A stretch of 64,000 nt of DNA from Bifidobacterium hapali (GCF_002259755.1 NZ_MWWY01000020.1:1-64000); one strand, 5' to 3'; shown: positions 18,801 to 27,439, counted from the first letter of the stretch. Notes: generated by a model from the sequence alone, not told the origin. Translations and numbers: made by a program.

Positions 18801-19906
18801 CGACGATCCTTTCCTGTCCGACTTGTCCGACTCCGATTGCCGGCATGATTGGCAGCATGATTGCGGCCACGGCCACGATTCTGTCCATCACGGCTACCTT
18901 GCATATAACGTTCACCGTCTTCGTTGATCGCGCGCATGCGCCGTTCAGGAATAGGACGAGTCAGCCGCACCGCACGAAGACGCACCGAAGCAGATCTCGG
19001 GTTGCTTGCGATTTCTGTCTCGTCTGCCTTCATCGCGCCGCGCGTAAGCTCCTCAAAGAACGGTTCAGCATCCGGCGGAATCATCGGCAAACCGGCAGGT
19101 GCATCAATCTTCAATCCCTGCGTCATGAATGTTTTGACTGTTCGATCTTCAAGTGAGTGGTACGACTCGACCACGATCCGACCGTCCACAGCCAAATGCG
19201 CGGCGATCTGCGGCAGTGTGCGCGCGAGCTTATCTAGCTCACCGTTGACTTCAATACGTAGTGCTTGGAATACGCGTTTTGCTGGATTGCCGGCAGGGCG
19301 ATGCGCTTGCGGTACAACCTCGTCGACCAGACGACTGAGCTGAGCCGAAGACGTGATCGGCTCAAGGTCACGCCGCTTGACGATTTCACGCGCTATTTGA
19401 CGCGCGAATCGTTCCTCACCATAGTCACGGAAAATACGAGTCAAATCGTCGACAGAATACGTTGCGACGATACGTTCAGCAGTCAACGGTTGACTGACAT
19501 CCATACGCATGTCAAGCGGCGCATCATGCGAATAAGAAAATCCACGATCTGTCTCGTCAATTTGCAAACTCGACAATCCCAAGTCCATGAACACAGCGTT
19601 CACCGTGTCAATCTGCAAATCATCGAGTACCGCAGCAAATTCATCAAATGCCGCATGCACTGGTGTAAAACGATCTGATAAACCATCGTTGCGCATACGC
19701 TCAGTAGCGAGCGCCAGCGCTTCAGCATCGCGGTCAATACCAATGAGACGAGCGTTCGGCGCGGCTTTGAGGAAATTCACAGCGTGACCGGCAAGTCCGA
19801 GCGTACAGTCAACGACTACTGATCCCGGTCGCACAAGCGCGGGCGCGACCAAGTCCACGCACTGCTTGAGCAGTACGGGCTGGTGAATGGCTGTTACATC
19901 AATCAT
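18797..19906 (-). CDS. rsmH: 16S rRNA (C1402-N4) methyltransferase RsmH
   Basis: SAM-dependent methyltransferase (formerly MraW) for C1402 of 16S rRNA. From the ATG at 19906 the protein starts MIDVTAIHQPVLLKQCV, with the SAM-binding VVDCTLGLAGH (31-41), GIDRDAEAL, DLGLSSLQID and ESYHSLEDRTVKTFM motifs. The family usually has GTLGGGGH where this has CTLGLAGH. The final 30 residues form an Arg/Gly/Asn-rich tail that could touch RNA. The start overlaps the mraZ stop as ATGA; longer in-frame starts would run into mraZ. Confidence 0.96.
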   Translation of the reverse strand: MIDVTAIHQPVLLKQCVDLVAPALVRPGSVVVDCTLGLAGHAVNFLKAAPNARLIGIDRDAEALALATERMRNDGLSDRFTPVHAAFDEFAAVLDDLQIDTVNAVFMDLGLSSLQIDETDRGFSYSHDAPLDMRMDVSQPLTAERIVATYSVDDLTRIFRDYGEERFARQIAREIVKRRDLEPITSSAQLSRLVDEVVPQAHRPAGNPAKRVFQALRIEVNGELDKLARTLPQIAAHLAVDGRIVVESYHSLEDRTVKTFMTQGLKIDAPAGLPMIPPDAEPFFEELTRGAMKADETEIASNPRSASVRLRAVRLTRPIPERRMRAINEDGERYMQGSRDGQNRGRGRNHAANHAGNRSRTSRTGKDRR

Positions 19907-20451
19907 GAGAATTCCACCGCCGGTAGTACGTCGTCTGCGATATCGGAATATCCCTGCTCTTGTGCAGCAAGGTATTCCTCCCACGCCTGCTTGTTCCAAA
20001 TCTCGGCTCGCGTTCCTACACCAATCACAACTACGTCCGTGCCGAGGTTTGCGTAGTCGCGCAGCATCTGTGGCACCAGAATGCGCCCCTGCTTGTCAGG
20101 CTCCTGATCGACTGCGCCAGACAAGAACACACGCAAATAATCACGTGCTGCCTTGTTACCCATCGATGTGCGCTGGATTTGCATAGCTATCCGGCGAAAC
20201 TCGACCTGCGGTAACAGGTAGATACAGCGTTCTTGACCGCGTGCCATCACCATGCCCGGGCCAAGCTGACCGCGCAGCTTAGCTGGTAAGGCAAGGCGAC
20301 CTTTTGCGTCGATTTTGGGAGTGTACGTTCCCAGTAGCAGTGGCGGCATGCCGGCCATCGGGTCGAATGCAGGCGCGCCGACGCCCGAATTGCCCGAATT
20401 TTGGTTCGCAGAGGTGCTCTGAACGTTCGGCATGGTTTGCTGATCGTCCAT
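19903..20451 (-). CDS. mraZ: Transcriptional regulator MraZ
   Basis: Ring-forming DNA-binding protein that controls its own dcw operon. Two SpoVT/AbrB-like half domains are visible: LLLGTYTPKIDAKGRLALPAKL and GAVDQEPDKQGRILVPQML, each ending in the LP/VP-plus-basic pattern. A non-conserved 40-residue N-terminal extension makes it 182 residues against about 145 normally. The ATG at 20451 has AAGGAGG five bases away; an upstream in-frame GTG overlaps that ribosome site and is unlikely. It is the first gene of the operon; the boxes at 20513-20549 are its probable target. Confidence 0.95.
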   Translation of the reverse strand: MDDQQTMPNVQSTSANQNSGNSGVGAPAFDPMAGMPPLLLGTYTPKIDAKGRLALPAKLRGQLGPGMVMARGQERCIYLLPQVEFRRIAMQIQRTSMGNKAARDYLRVFLSGAVDQEPDKQGRILVPQMLRDYANLGTDVVVIGVGTRAEIWNKQAWEEYLAAQEQGYSDIADDVLPAVEFS

Positions 20452-20512
20452 TTCCACCTCCTTGAGTTCAGTTGTCGATTTGCCGTCACCGATACTGATG
20501 CCACAGCTGGTT

Positions 20513-20589
20513 CACCACTTTACCCCACTGATCACCATAAAACCCCACTTTTTCACATTTTCCATGCTTTTTCGATCACATTCCCCACT
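20513..20589 (-). promoter_or_regulatory. MraZ boxes at 10-bp spacing
   Basis: On the minus strand AGTGGTG (20513-20519), AGTGGGG (20523-20529), TATGGTG (20533-20539) and AGTGGGG (20543-20549) follow each other at exact 10-bp steps, and another AGTGGGG lies at 20583-20589, 40 bp on. MraZ is known to bind tandem GTGG-type repeats upstream of its own gene, so this is the likely autoregulatory operator of the dcw operon. Confidence 0.8.
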
Positions 20590-20758
20590 CGGTAACGTCA
20601 TGTTTGGATATCACGTGTGCGTTGGGGCATGATGCACCCCGTCTATACATCCATTTGTACGGGGGTAGTTCATAAAGAATTCATCTGGCGAGTTCACCTG
20701 TGATAGTGGTCGTAGGGTCCTTGGAGTAAATTGGAATGCCTGAGTTTTCAGCAACACT

Positions 20759-20798
20759 GATCACAACGATCACAGCGATCACAGATCACACCGATCAA
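20759..20798 (+). repeat. Short tandem GATCACA repeats before helD
   Basis: GATCACA-type units begin at 20759, 20768, 20777, 20784 and 20793, mostly 9 bp apart, and end next to the helD ribosome site (AAGGAG). They may be a leader or operator; no factor is recognised. The rest of the divergent gap 20590-20758 shows nothing clear. Confidence 0.6.
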
Positions 20799-20811
20799 GG
20801 AGAGCAGGGGT

Positions 20812-23091
20812 ATGTCGGAGTATGCGGCGCAAATTCACGAGGAGCAGCAGGCTGTAGACCGTGCGTATGGCCGACTTGATGCGTTGCGTGCGCAGGTGAA
20901 ATCACGCCTCGATACCGTACGCGCTGCAGGCTCGCACGGTTCACCCACTCAACGCACCGAGCGTGACTCATTCGCCACCATGTACGAAGACCGGCTTACG
21001 CAAATGCGCGCCGTTGAAGATCGTCTCGTATTCGGTCGGCTTGACAATGTCAAGGCTGATCGGCGTTATATCGGTCGCATTGGTTTATCCGACGACAATC
21101 ATGAGCCAATTCTGACTGACTGGCGTGCTGAAGCCGCTCGCCCGTTTTATGAGGCGACTCCGTCGAATCATGGTGACATCGTGATGCGCCGCCACTTGAC
21201 GTTGCGATTCCGGGAAGTGGTTGGTATTGAAGACGAAGTGCTTGATATTGATTCGCATCAAGTTGATCAGGCAGCAGCTTCCGGCACACTCACCGGTGAA
21301 GGTGCGTTGCTTGCATCGTTGAGTTCTCGTCGAACCGGCAAAATGACTGATATTGTGGCCACGATTCAGGCCGAGCAGGATCGCATTATCCGTTCAGATA
21401 TGAATCAGGCTGTTGTAGTGCAAGGCGGTCCAGGCACTGGTAAAACTGCGGTTGCGCTGCATCGTGCCGCCTACTTGTTGTATACGCATCGACGCACGCT
21501 CGAACGTTCTGGTGTGCTTGTTGTCGGGCCGAGTTCAACATTCTTGCGTTACATTGACCAAGTGTTGCCTTCGCTCGGTGAAACTGGCGTGGTCAGTCGT
21601 ACAATCGGTGATCTTGTCCCCGGATTTTCAGCAACTGTGACTGACTCACCAGTAGCAGCTATGTTGAAAGGCGATCGGCGTATGGCTCGACTGATTGCTG
21701 ATGCAATCACCGCTCGCGTGCGCGTTCCTGCCGATTTGCCAACTGCGCGCGTTAACGGTTTTGCTGTACCGATGTTGGCCGTTGATATTGAGCAGGCACA
21801 AGCTGATGCACGGCGCACGAGGCAACCGCATAATAAAGCTCGTGAAACGTTCGTGCGTAGCATTCTTGCCGCAATGCGCACGCGATATGCCGAACAATTG
21901 GATTACACGCCTGATGAAACAGAGTTAAATCGCGTCACGTCACTACTGCGTATGGACGATAAGGTGCGTAAGACTATTAATCTCGCGTGGCTGCCGATGA
22001 ATGCACCGTGGTTAATTGACCAGTTATGGTCGCATCCTGAACGACTGCACCGACTTGCTCCGTGGCTTACAGCCGATCAGATTCGTGCGTTGGCTCGTCC
22101 GAAAGGCTCGCCGCTGACTCGTTCTGATATTCCGCTGCTCGATGAGGCTATGGAATTGCTCGGCCCCGACCCGAAAGCCGCTGGCCGTGTCAGCGCTAAG
22201 GATGCCGCGCGCGCCGAAGAAGAACAGTTTGCGCGCGATACGCTTGCGCAAAATGGTATTGGTTCAGGTATTGTTACCGCACAAATGTTGGTTGATAATA
22301 TCAACGGTGCCGACACTGAATTGACCGCGCAACGTGCTGCTTCTGACCGTGAATGGACATACGGGCATATCGTTGTGGACGAGGCACAGGAATTGACTGC
22401 TATGGATTGGCGCATGCTCTTGCGACGTTGTCCATCTCGTTCATTCACTATTGTTGGCGATGTTGCACAAACCTCGTCACTAGGCGGTACGCGTTCGTGG
22501 AAACGTGTTATGGATCGTCTCTTTGGTGAAGCTCATTGGAGCCTGAACGAACTGACGATTGATTATCGTAACCCTCAAGAAGTTTCTGATCTCGCGTCGC
22601 AATTTGCTGAGCGTGAAGGACTCTATATTTCCACAGTTAAAGCAGTTCGCGCTCTTCCTGATTCGGTGCGACGCTCATGCGTAGAAGATCAAGAAGCACT
22701 GCTTGAGGATGTTGCTGCTCGCACGGTTGAGTTGACTCGTGAATTCGTGAGCGATGATGGTACGGGTCGTGTTGCAGTGTTGACACCGGATTCGTTGCAT
22801 GATGCAGTACTTGAACATGTGCGGCAAGCGCTTCAGCGAGCGCTTCCGGCTGACCGTTATGCTCGTTTGCGTGAGCAAAGCGCTTGGGATGAGCAAGTCA
22901 GCGTATGCAGCATTCAAGAAGTCAAGGGTCTGGAATATGACGCTGTGATTGTTGTGGAGCCGGGATTGATTGAACAAGAGGCGCCTTCCCGTTTAGTGGC
23001 CGCATCTGATTTGTATGTTGCCATGACCCGTCCGACACAACGACTGCTTATAGTGCGGACAAAGCAAGACGAAAACGATCTAACCATCTAA
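20812..23091 (+). CDS. helD: HelD-type RNA polymerase recycling ATPase
   Basis: UvrD/Rep-like superfamily 1 ATPase of 759 residues. The coiled N-terminal region (EEQQAVDRAYGRLDALRAQV) plus helicase domain is the layout of HelD/HelR, which pulls stalled or drug-bound RNA polymerase off DNA. Walker A GGPGTGKT lies at 205-212, VDEAQELTAMDW near 521, QEVKGLEYDAVIVVEP and VAMTRPTQRLL close to the end. The N-terminal arm is a secondary-channel-type insertion in known HelD proteins. Ribosome site AAGGAG is good. It is divergent from mraZ and 9 bases before serA, so probably co-transcribed with it. It could be mis-annotated as a DNA helicase. Confidence 0.85.
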   Translation: MSEYAAQIHEEQQAVDRAYGRLDALRAQVKSRLDTVRAAGSHGSPTQRTERDSFATMYEDRLTQMRAVEDRLVFGRLDNVKADRRYIGRIGLSDDNHEPILTDWRAEAARPFYEATPSNHGDIVMRRHLTLRFREVVGIEDEVLDIDSHQVDQAAASGTLTGEGALLASLSSRRTGKMTDIVATIQAEQDRIIRSDMNQAVVVQGGPGTGKTAVALHRAAYLLYTHRRTLERSGVLVVGPSSTFLRYIDQVLPSLGETGVVSRTIGDLVPGFSATVTDSPVAAMLKGDRRMARLIADAITARVRVPADLPTARVNGFAVPMLAVDIEQAQADARRTRQPHNKARETFVRSILAAMRTRYAEQLDYTPDETELNRVTSLLRMDDKVRKTINLAWLPMNAPWLIDQLWSHPERLHRLAPWLTADQIRALARPKGSPLTRSDIPLLDEAMELLGPDPKAAGRVSAKDAARAEEEQFARDTLAQNGIGSGIVTAQMLVDNINGADTELTAQRAASDREWTYGHIVVDEAQELTAMDWRMLLRRCPSRSFTIVGDVAQTSSLGGTRSWKRVMDRLFGEAHWSLNELTIDYRNPQEVSDLASQFAEREGLYISTVKAVRALPDSVRRSCVEDQEALLEDVAARTVELTREFVSDDGTGRVAVLTPDSLHDAVLEHVRQALQRALPADRYARLREQSAWDEQVSVCSIQEVKGLEYDAVIVVEPGLIEQEAPSRLVAASDLYVAMTRPTQRLLIVRTKQDENDLTI

Positions 23092-23100
23092 GGTGGAGTT

Positions 23101-24300
23101 ATGCCTAAAGCTTTGCTACTGGAAAATATTCATCCTTTTGCGGTGCAATCGTTGCGTAACCACGGTTTCGAGGTTGAAACACGCAGTGGTGCATTGAGCG
23201 AAGACGAGCTTATTGACGCACTTGATGGCGTTGATCTGTTAGGAATCCGATCGAAGACAAGTGTCACACGCAAGGTGATTGACGCACGCCCTGAGCTGAC
23301 AGCTGTTGGCTGCTTTTGCATCGGCACCAATCAAGTAGATCTCGACTATGCAGGGCGCCACGGACTTGCGGTGTTTAATGCTCCTTATTCGAATACTCGT
23401 TCTGTTGTGGAATTGGTGATTTGCGATATCATCTGCCTGATGCGCCGTATTCCTGCGCATACACATCATATGAAGCGTGGCGTGTGGGATAAGTCAGCGT
23501 CTGGGTCGCATGAAGTGCGCGGCAAAACACTGGGCATTATTGGATATGGCAATATTGGCTCGCAATTGTCGGTGCTGGCTGAAGCATTGGGCATGCGCGT
23601 AGTGTTTTATGACACTGAGGAAAAACTGGCGATGGGCAATGCTCATCGTTGCGACACGTTGAACGAGTTACTTGAGCAATCTGATGCCGTGACTATTCAT
23701 GTGGATGGGCGTAAGTCGAACACCGGATTTTTCGGTAAAGATCAGTTCGCGCATATGAAGCAGGGTGCAATTTTTATCAACCTGTCGCGTGGTTTTGTGG
23801 CTGATTTGGATGCGCTCAAACAGCATCTTGATTCTGGTCATCTCTCTGGTGCTGCAGTTGATGTGTTCCCTGTTGAACCGAAGAAGAGCGGGGACCCGTT
23901 CTCAACGCCGCTGGCTGATGAAGACAATATGATTCTCACGCCACATATCGGTGGTTCAACGCTAGAAGCTCAAGAGGCTATTGGACACTTTGTCTCACAA
24001 CGTCTTGAAGATTACTGGGAGAAGGGTTCTACCATGCTCTCAGTGAACTTGCCACAGATCACGTTGAGCTCGTTACCCGGTACGGCTCGTATTGCCCACC
24101 TGCACGCCAATCTGCCTGGTGTGCTTGCCAAGGTTAACCATGTGCTTGGCGAGGAAAATATTAACATCGCGGCACAGGCCCTCGGTACCGAAGGTGAACT
24201 CGGTTATGTGGTCACCGATGTGTCTCAGGCGCCGAGTGAGGCCGCTTTGGACGCACTGCGTCGTATCGAAGGAACCATTCGCATGCGAGTGATTAGCTGA
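23101..24300 (+). CDS. serA: D-3-phosphoglycerate dehydrogenase
   Basis: Oxidises 3-phosphoglycerate to phosphohydroxypyruvate, the first step of serine synthesis. 399 residues: substrate domain, NAD-binding domain with LGIIGYGNIGSQLSVLAEALG, the catalytic Arg in NLSRGF, Glu in VDVFPVEP and His in LTPHIGGST, then a C-terminal ACT domain from about 325 (RIAHLHANLPGVLAKVNHVLGEENINI) that usually mediates serine inhibition. AGGTGGAG precedes the ATG. A terminator at 24320-24359 follows. Confidence 0.95.
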   Translation: MPKALLLENIHPFAVQSLRNHGFEVETRSGALSEDELIDALDGVDLLGIRSKTSVTRKVIDARPELTAVGCFCIGTNQVDLDYAGRHGLAVFNAPYSNTRSVVELVICDIICLMRRIPAHTHHMKRGVWDKSASGSHEVRGKTLGIIGYGNIGSQLSVLAEALGMRVVFYDTEEKLAMGNAHRCDTLNELLEQSDAVTIHVDGRKSNTGFFGKDQFAHMKQGAIFINLSRGFVADLDALKQHLDSGHLSGAAVDVFPVEPKKSGDPFSTPLADEDNMILTPHIGGSTLEAQEAIGHFVSQRLEDYWEKGSTMLSVNLPQITLSSLPGTARIAHLHANLPGVLAKVNHVLGEENINIAAQALGTEGELGYVVTDVSQAPSEAALDALRRIEGTIRMRVIS

Positions 24301-24319
24301 GATCATTGTGATACACACT

Positions 24320-24359
24320 AACGGGTGATTATAAGCTGCATTGCTTGTGATCACCCGTT
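24320..24359. terminator. Terminator between serA and nrdR
   Basis: AACGGGTGAT (24320-24329) and ATCACCCGTT (24350-24359) are perfect complements around 20 bases and are followed by TT. It lies 20 bases after serA, between convergent genes. Confidence 0.65.
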
Positions 24360-24466
24360 TGCTGTATTGAGCTCTTCTTATTGCCACCTATTAACGACTA
24401 GCACATCAACGCAATACCAACTACTCATGTTATTGCGATCATCGCATGCGCAATTGGAGCGATAAT

Positions 24467-24910
24467 TCATTCACTCTTCAGTTCATCGATAGCTCGTTGG
24501 AAGTCTTCAAGTCCATCGAAGTCTTGATACACGCTTGCAAAACGTAGATAAGCAACCTTGTCAAGCTTCTTTAACGGAGTGAGAATCGCCTTGCCGACAT
24601 CTTCCGACTTGACTTCCGCCAAGCCTCGAGAGCGCAGATCCTCCTCCACCTGCTGACCAAGTCGTTTCAGGTCCTCTTCTTTAATAGGACGACCTTGACA
24701 TGCCTTGCGCACACCGGAAATGACCTTGTTACGATCAAACGGCTCACTATTGCCAGAACGTTTAGTGACCAGAAGCATAGTAGTCTCCACCGTCGTAAAA
24801 CGTTTATGGCATTTCAAACATTCACGACGACGACGAATAGAAAAACCGTCCTCACTGATACGCGTATCTACGACCTTGGTATCTGGTTGTTGACAAAAAG
24901 GGCAATGCAT
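24467..24910 (-). CDS. nrdR: Ribonucleotide reductase repressor NrdR
   Basis: Zinc-finger/ATP-cone repressor that reads the ATP/dATP state and shuts off ribonucleotide reductase genes. From MHCPFCQ the protein has 147 residues; the finger uses Cys3, Cys6, Cys31 and Cys34, followed by RFTTVE and an ATP-cone domain (VTKRSGNSEPFDRNKVISGV, then DVGKAILTPLKKLDKVAYLR). I place the start at 24910 from family length; no strong ribosome site is visible and an ATG eight codons earlier (MTHAIV) is also possible. No nrd genes lie nearby. It follows the LysM gene on the same strand, probably within the SOS-controlled transcript. Confidence 0.93.
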   Translation of the reverse strand: MHCPFCQQPDTKVVDTRISEDGFSIRRRRECLKCHKRFTTVETTMLLVTKRSGNSEPFDRNKVISGVRKACQGRPIKEEDLKRLGQQVEEDLRSRGLAEVKSEDVGKAILTPLKKLDKVAYLRFASVYQDFDGLEDFQRAIDELKSE

Positions 24911-24959
24911 GCCCATAACAATAGCGTGAGTCATGTCTGACACGCAAAACGTCACCCAA

Positions 24960-25352
24960 TCATTCTTGTTGTTGCGGCACAACAATGCTCTGCCCTGCCT
25001 CAAGCATATAAGAATCAAGATGGTTGAGACGGATTAGTTCCTCAACACGCTGTGACACATCTCCCCCTTGCGGAGTAATCATCTCAGCGTAAAACCACAG
25101 TGTATCGCCAGGCTGAACGGTATAGGTTGTTACCTGCATAGGTGTTGGCGCTGAATCAGCTTGCTGAGGAAGAACCCATGAATAAGCAACCCAAGTCAAC
25201 AGCGCACAGAGCAGTGCAGCAACAACACGACCACGAAGATTAAGACGAAACGGAACATGCACATGCATTGGCTCGGCGCAACGCGTTCTACCAGCAGCTG
25301 CCATCTTATGAGATGCCGCCATCGCCCCGGACTCCATTGTTGCGAATACCAT
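24960..25352 (-). CDS. LysM protein, SOS division-inhibitor type
   Basis: 130 residues: a short cytoplasmic N-terminus, one membrane helix (about 42-62, VVAALLCALLTWVAYSW) and an extracytoplasmic LysM domain (about 76-126, YTVQPGDTLWFYAEMI...GQSIVVP). This is the layout of YneA-like cell-division suppressors next to lexA in Gram-positives, which halt septation during DNA damage. Placement divergent from lexA with SOS boxes right upstream supports that role. The ATG at 25352 has AAAGGA ten bases before; a longer frame would pass through the SOS boxes. Inference from context; not a known orthologue by sequence. Confidence 0.8.
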   Translation of the reverse strand: MVFATMESGAMAASHKMAAAGRTRCAEPMHVHVPFRLNLRGRVVAALLCALLTWVAYSWVLPQQADSAPTPMQVTTYTVQPGDTLWFYAEMITPQGGDVSQRVEELIRLNHLDSYMLEAGQSIVVPQQQE

Positions 25353-25367
25353 AACGACCACATCCTT

Positions 25368-25382
25368 TCGAACGTATGTTCT
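25368..25382. promoter_or_regulatory. LexA (SOS) box 1
   Basis: TCGAACGTATGTTCT, close to the actinobacterial consensus TCGAAC-N4-GTTCGA, 16 bases upstream of the LysM gene start. Confidence 0.8.
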
Positions 25383-25383
25383 G

Positions 25384-25398
25384 TCGAACAATAGTTCT
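25384..25398. promoter_or_regulatory. LexA (SOS) box 2
   Basis: TCGAACAATAGTTCT, starting one base after box 1. Confidence 0.75.
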
Positions 25399-25405
25399 GA
25401 TTGTG

Positions 25406-25419
25406 GCACATATGTTCGA
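25406..25419. promoter_or_regulatory. LexA (SOS) box 3, weaker
   Basis: GCACATATGTTCGA keeps the right half GTTCGA of the consensus with a degenerate left half. Confidence 0.6.
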
Positions 25420-25435
25420 CAAGCGCAACACGACA

Positions 25436-25452
25436 TGCGAACAGATGTTTGA
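25436..25452. promoter_or_regulatory. LexA (SOS) box 4
   Basis: TGCGAACAGATGTTTGA, on the lexA side of the gap, about 50 bases before the lexA start; likely autoregulatory. Confidence 0.7.
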
Positions 25453-25502
25453 TTTATTGTTGATTTCACGGTATGCTAATGGGGACATGAAAGGAGCCAA
25501 CC

Positions 25503-26228
25503 GTGAGCACTATCCCATTTACTCCGAAACGGTCAAACGAACCGCCTCAGGAAAGTGCATTGACTGAGCGCCAGCGCAAAGTGCTCGATGCGATCCGAAC
25601 TCATGTCGCAGAACGAGGCTTTGTGCCATCATTCCGTGAAATTGGCGAATCTGCTGGATTAAAAAGCCCTTCCTCGGTAAAACATCAGTTGCAGGTGTTA
25701 GAGGAAAAAGGCTTTATTCGTATGAATGCCAATAAGGGCCGCGCCATTGAATTGGTGGAGTCTTCAGTTTCACCAGCACCTCGGGCGAAAGACTCTGCAA
25801 CAACGGCAGCTACGGTGTTGCCGTTCCCAGATAATGCCAGTATTGCTATTCAGCAGTCTCATGATGTGCCGTTAGTAGGTCGCATTGCGGCTGGCGTACC
25901 GATTACCGCAGAACAGCATGTTGACGATGTTATGAGGTTGCCGGAGCGATTGACTGGTACCGGTAATTTATTCATGCTTGAAGTGCATGGCGATTCTATG
26001 GTTGACGCTGCGATCTGTGACGGCGACTTTGTGGTAGTGCGTGAACAGCATACAGCAGTCAACGGGGATATCGTGGCAGCTTTGCTCGGCGATGAAGCAA
26101 CGGTTAAAACATTCCGCAATGACAATGGTCATGTGTGGCTCATGCCGCATAATCCTGCGTACTCCCCCATTGACGGCACTCACGCACAAATCATGGGTCG
26201 AGTAGTCACTGTACTGCGAAAAATTTAA
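25503..26228 (+). CDS. lexA: SOS repressor LexA
   Basis: Represses DNA-damage genes until RecA triggers self-cleavage. 241 residues: winged-helix domain (LTERQRKVLDAIRTHVAERGFVP... from residue 20), a variable Pro/Ala/Ser linker (about 88-118), cleavage site Ala130-Gly131 in GRIAAGVPI, and the serine/lysine pair Ser165 (GDSM) and Lys202. The start is a GTG with GAAAGGAG eight bases before it. Four boxes precede it, shared with the divergent LysM gene; rarA at 40 kb carries a perfect box and is a likely regulon member. Confidence 0.97.
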   Translation: MSTIPFTPKRSNEPPQESALTERQRKVLDAIRTHVAERGFVPSFREIGESAGLKSPSSVKHQLQVLEEKGFIRMNANKGRAIELVESSVSPAPRAKDSATTAATVLPFPDNASIAIQQSHDVPLVGRIAAGVPITAEQHVDDVMRLPERLTGTGNLFMLEVHGDSMVDAAICDGDFVVVREQHTAVNGDIVAALLGDEATVKTFRNDNGHVWLMPHNPAYSPIDGTHAQIMGRVVTVLRKI

Positions 26229-26264
26229 TCGCTTTGTTAAACCAGCTTTGACATATGCATGGAG

Positions 26265-26314
26265 ACTACCCCTCAGTCAGCTTCGCTTGGCTCCCCTAGC
26301 AAGGAGAGCCAAGG
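26265..26314. repeat. Dispersed intergenic repeat, second copy
   Basis: The 24 bases 26265-26288 are identical to 4620-4643. They run into a hairpin (CTTGGCTCCCCT / AGGAGAGCCAAG, 11 of 12 pairs) at about 26287-26314. It lies between the convergent lexA and CDF genes. Confidence 0.7.
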
Positions 26315-26348
26315 AAAGAATCAATGTCAATTCTGATTTAACAGAGCC

Positions 26349-26386
26349 AATCTGTTAGCGGTGTACACGCTCACCGCTAACAGATT
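26349..26386 (-). terminator. Hairpin spanning the CDF gene stop codon
   Basis: Arms 26349-26363 and 26372-26386 are perfect 15-bp complements with an 8-base loop. The stem includes the last ten codons and the stop of the exporter gene, so coding and termination signals overlap. Confidence 0.65.
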
Positions 26387-27293
26387 GATATCCTTGTGGT
26401 TCGAGTTGGAATGTTGTGTGCGGTACCGATACCGGAAAATGATCGCGTAGGCAATCTTGTAACTGTTCGAGAATTTCGGCCGCCTGCTGCATGGTGAGCC
26501 CGGGTTCAACAACAACGTGTGCAGTTAGAATGGGCATGCCGGTGGAGACTGTACTGGCGTGTAAGTCGTGTACAGCAACGACATGTGGTACCCCTTCGAG
26601 ATGCTCACGTACGGCATCAAGGTCTAGCCCGTCGGGCGTTTCTTCAAGAAGTACTTTGACTGCATTGCGCAGTAATGCTATGGCTCGTGGAATCATGAGA
26701 AGTGCGATAATACCGCCGGCTACAGCGTCAAATCCAGTCCAACCGGTACTCATCATGACGATAGCGGAAATAACGACTGCAACTGAACCTAATGCGTCGT
26801 TCATGACTTCAAGGAATGCGGCTTTCATATTCATGTTATCTTTGCTTTGAGAAGCAAGGATAGCTATTGATCCCACGTTTGCCGCTAATCCAAGTATGCC
26901 GAAGAACAATAGCAGTCTAGGATCACGCACGTCCGCTTCGGATGGGCCAAAAAGACGCATTCCGGATTCAACAAGTGCGTAAATACCTACGAAAAGAAGA
27001 ATAAGTGCTCCGACACCAGCTGTGATCACTTCAAGTCGAGCCCAACCCCATGTGCGAGTATTGCTGGGCTTGCGCCGCATGAGAATGGCGGTTATGGTGG
27101 CGGCGATGAGCACTGACATGTCGGTAAGCATGTGTCCAGCATCAACGAGTAGTGCTAGCGAACCAGTAATGATGGCACCAACTACTTCGGCTATGAATAC
27201 GGTTCCGGTGAGCGCTAATGTCATGGTTAGCCGTTGCTGATGTGCTCGCCCATCTGTTGCACTAGTTGATACAGACTCGTGATTATGCGCCAT
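26355..27293 (-). CDS. Cation diffusion facilitator exporter (CzcD-like)
   Basis: Proton-driven exporter of divalent metals, probably zinc. 312 residues: a short His-containing N-terminus, six membrane helices from about residue 25 to 205, and a cytoplasmic ferredoxin-like C-terminal domain (VREHLEGVPHVVAVHDLHAS). The first metal site motif HMLTD (54-58) is intact; in the second site the usual HxxxD reads EVMND (162-166), with Glu in place of His, which may alter metal choice. It is transcribed alone, convergent with lexA. No metal-responsive regulator lies nearby. Confidence 0.88.
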   Translation of the reverse strand: MAHNHESVSTSATDGRAHQQRLTMTLALTGTVFIAEVVGAIITGSLALLVDAGHMLTDMSVLIAATITAILMRRKPSNTRTWGWARLEVITAGVGALILLFVGIYALVESGMRLFGPSEADVRDPRLLLFFGILGLAANVGSIAILASQSKDNMNMKAAFLEVMNDALGSVAVVISAIVMMSTGWTGFDAVAGGIIALLMIPRAIALLRNAVKVLLEETPDGLDLDAVREHLEGVPHVVAVHDLHASTVSTGMPILTAHVVVEPGLTMQQAAEILEQLQDCLRDHFPVSVPHTTFQLEPQGYQSVSGERVHR

Positions 27294-27366
27294 ATGTTCT
27301 ATCTTTCCGTGGCTGTCAGCTGCTGAAACCGCTTCTCACAACCATTCTCATTAGTCCCAAAATGCA

Positions 27367-27395
27367 AGAAACCCCGGCATTATGCCGGGGTTTCT
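27367..27395 (-). terminator. Strong terminator downstream of ldh
   Basis: Arms 27367-27379 and 27383-27395 are perfect 13-bp GC-rich complements with a 3-base loop. On the minus strand they run into a T-rich stretch (TTTCTTGCATTTT). It lies 260 bases behind ldh, after two larger hairpins. Confidence 0.75.
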
Positions 27396-27439
27396 CAAAA
27401 GTTCTCAGACAAACAATACTACATCATTCGCCATGCACA

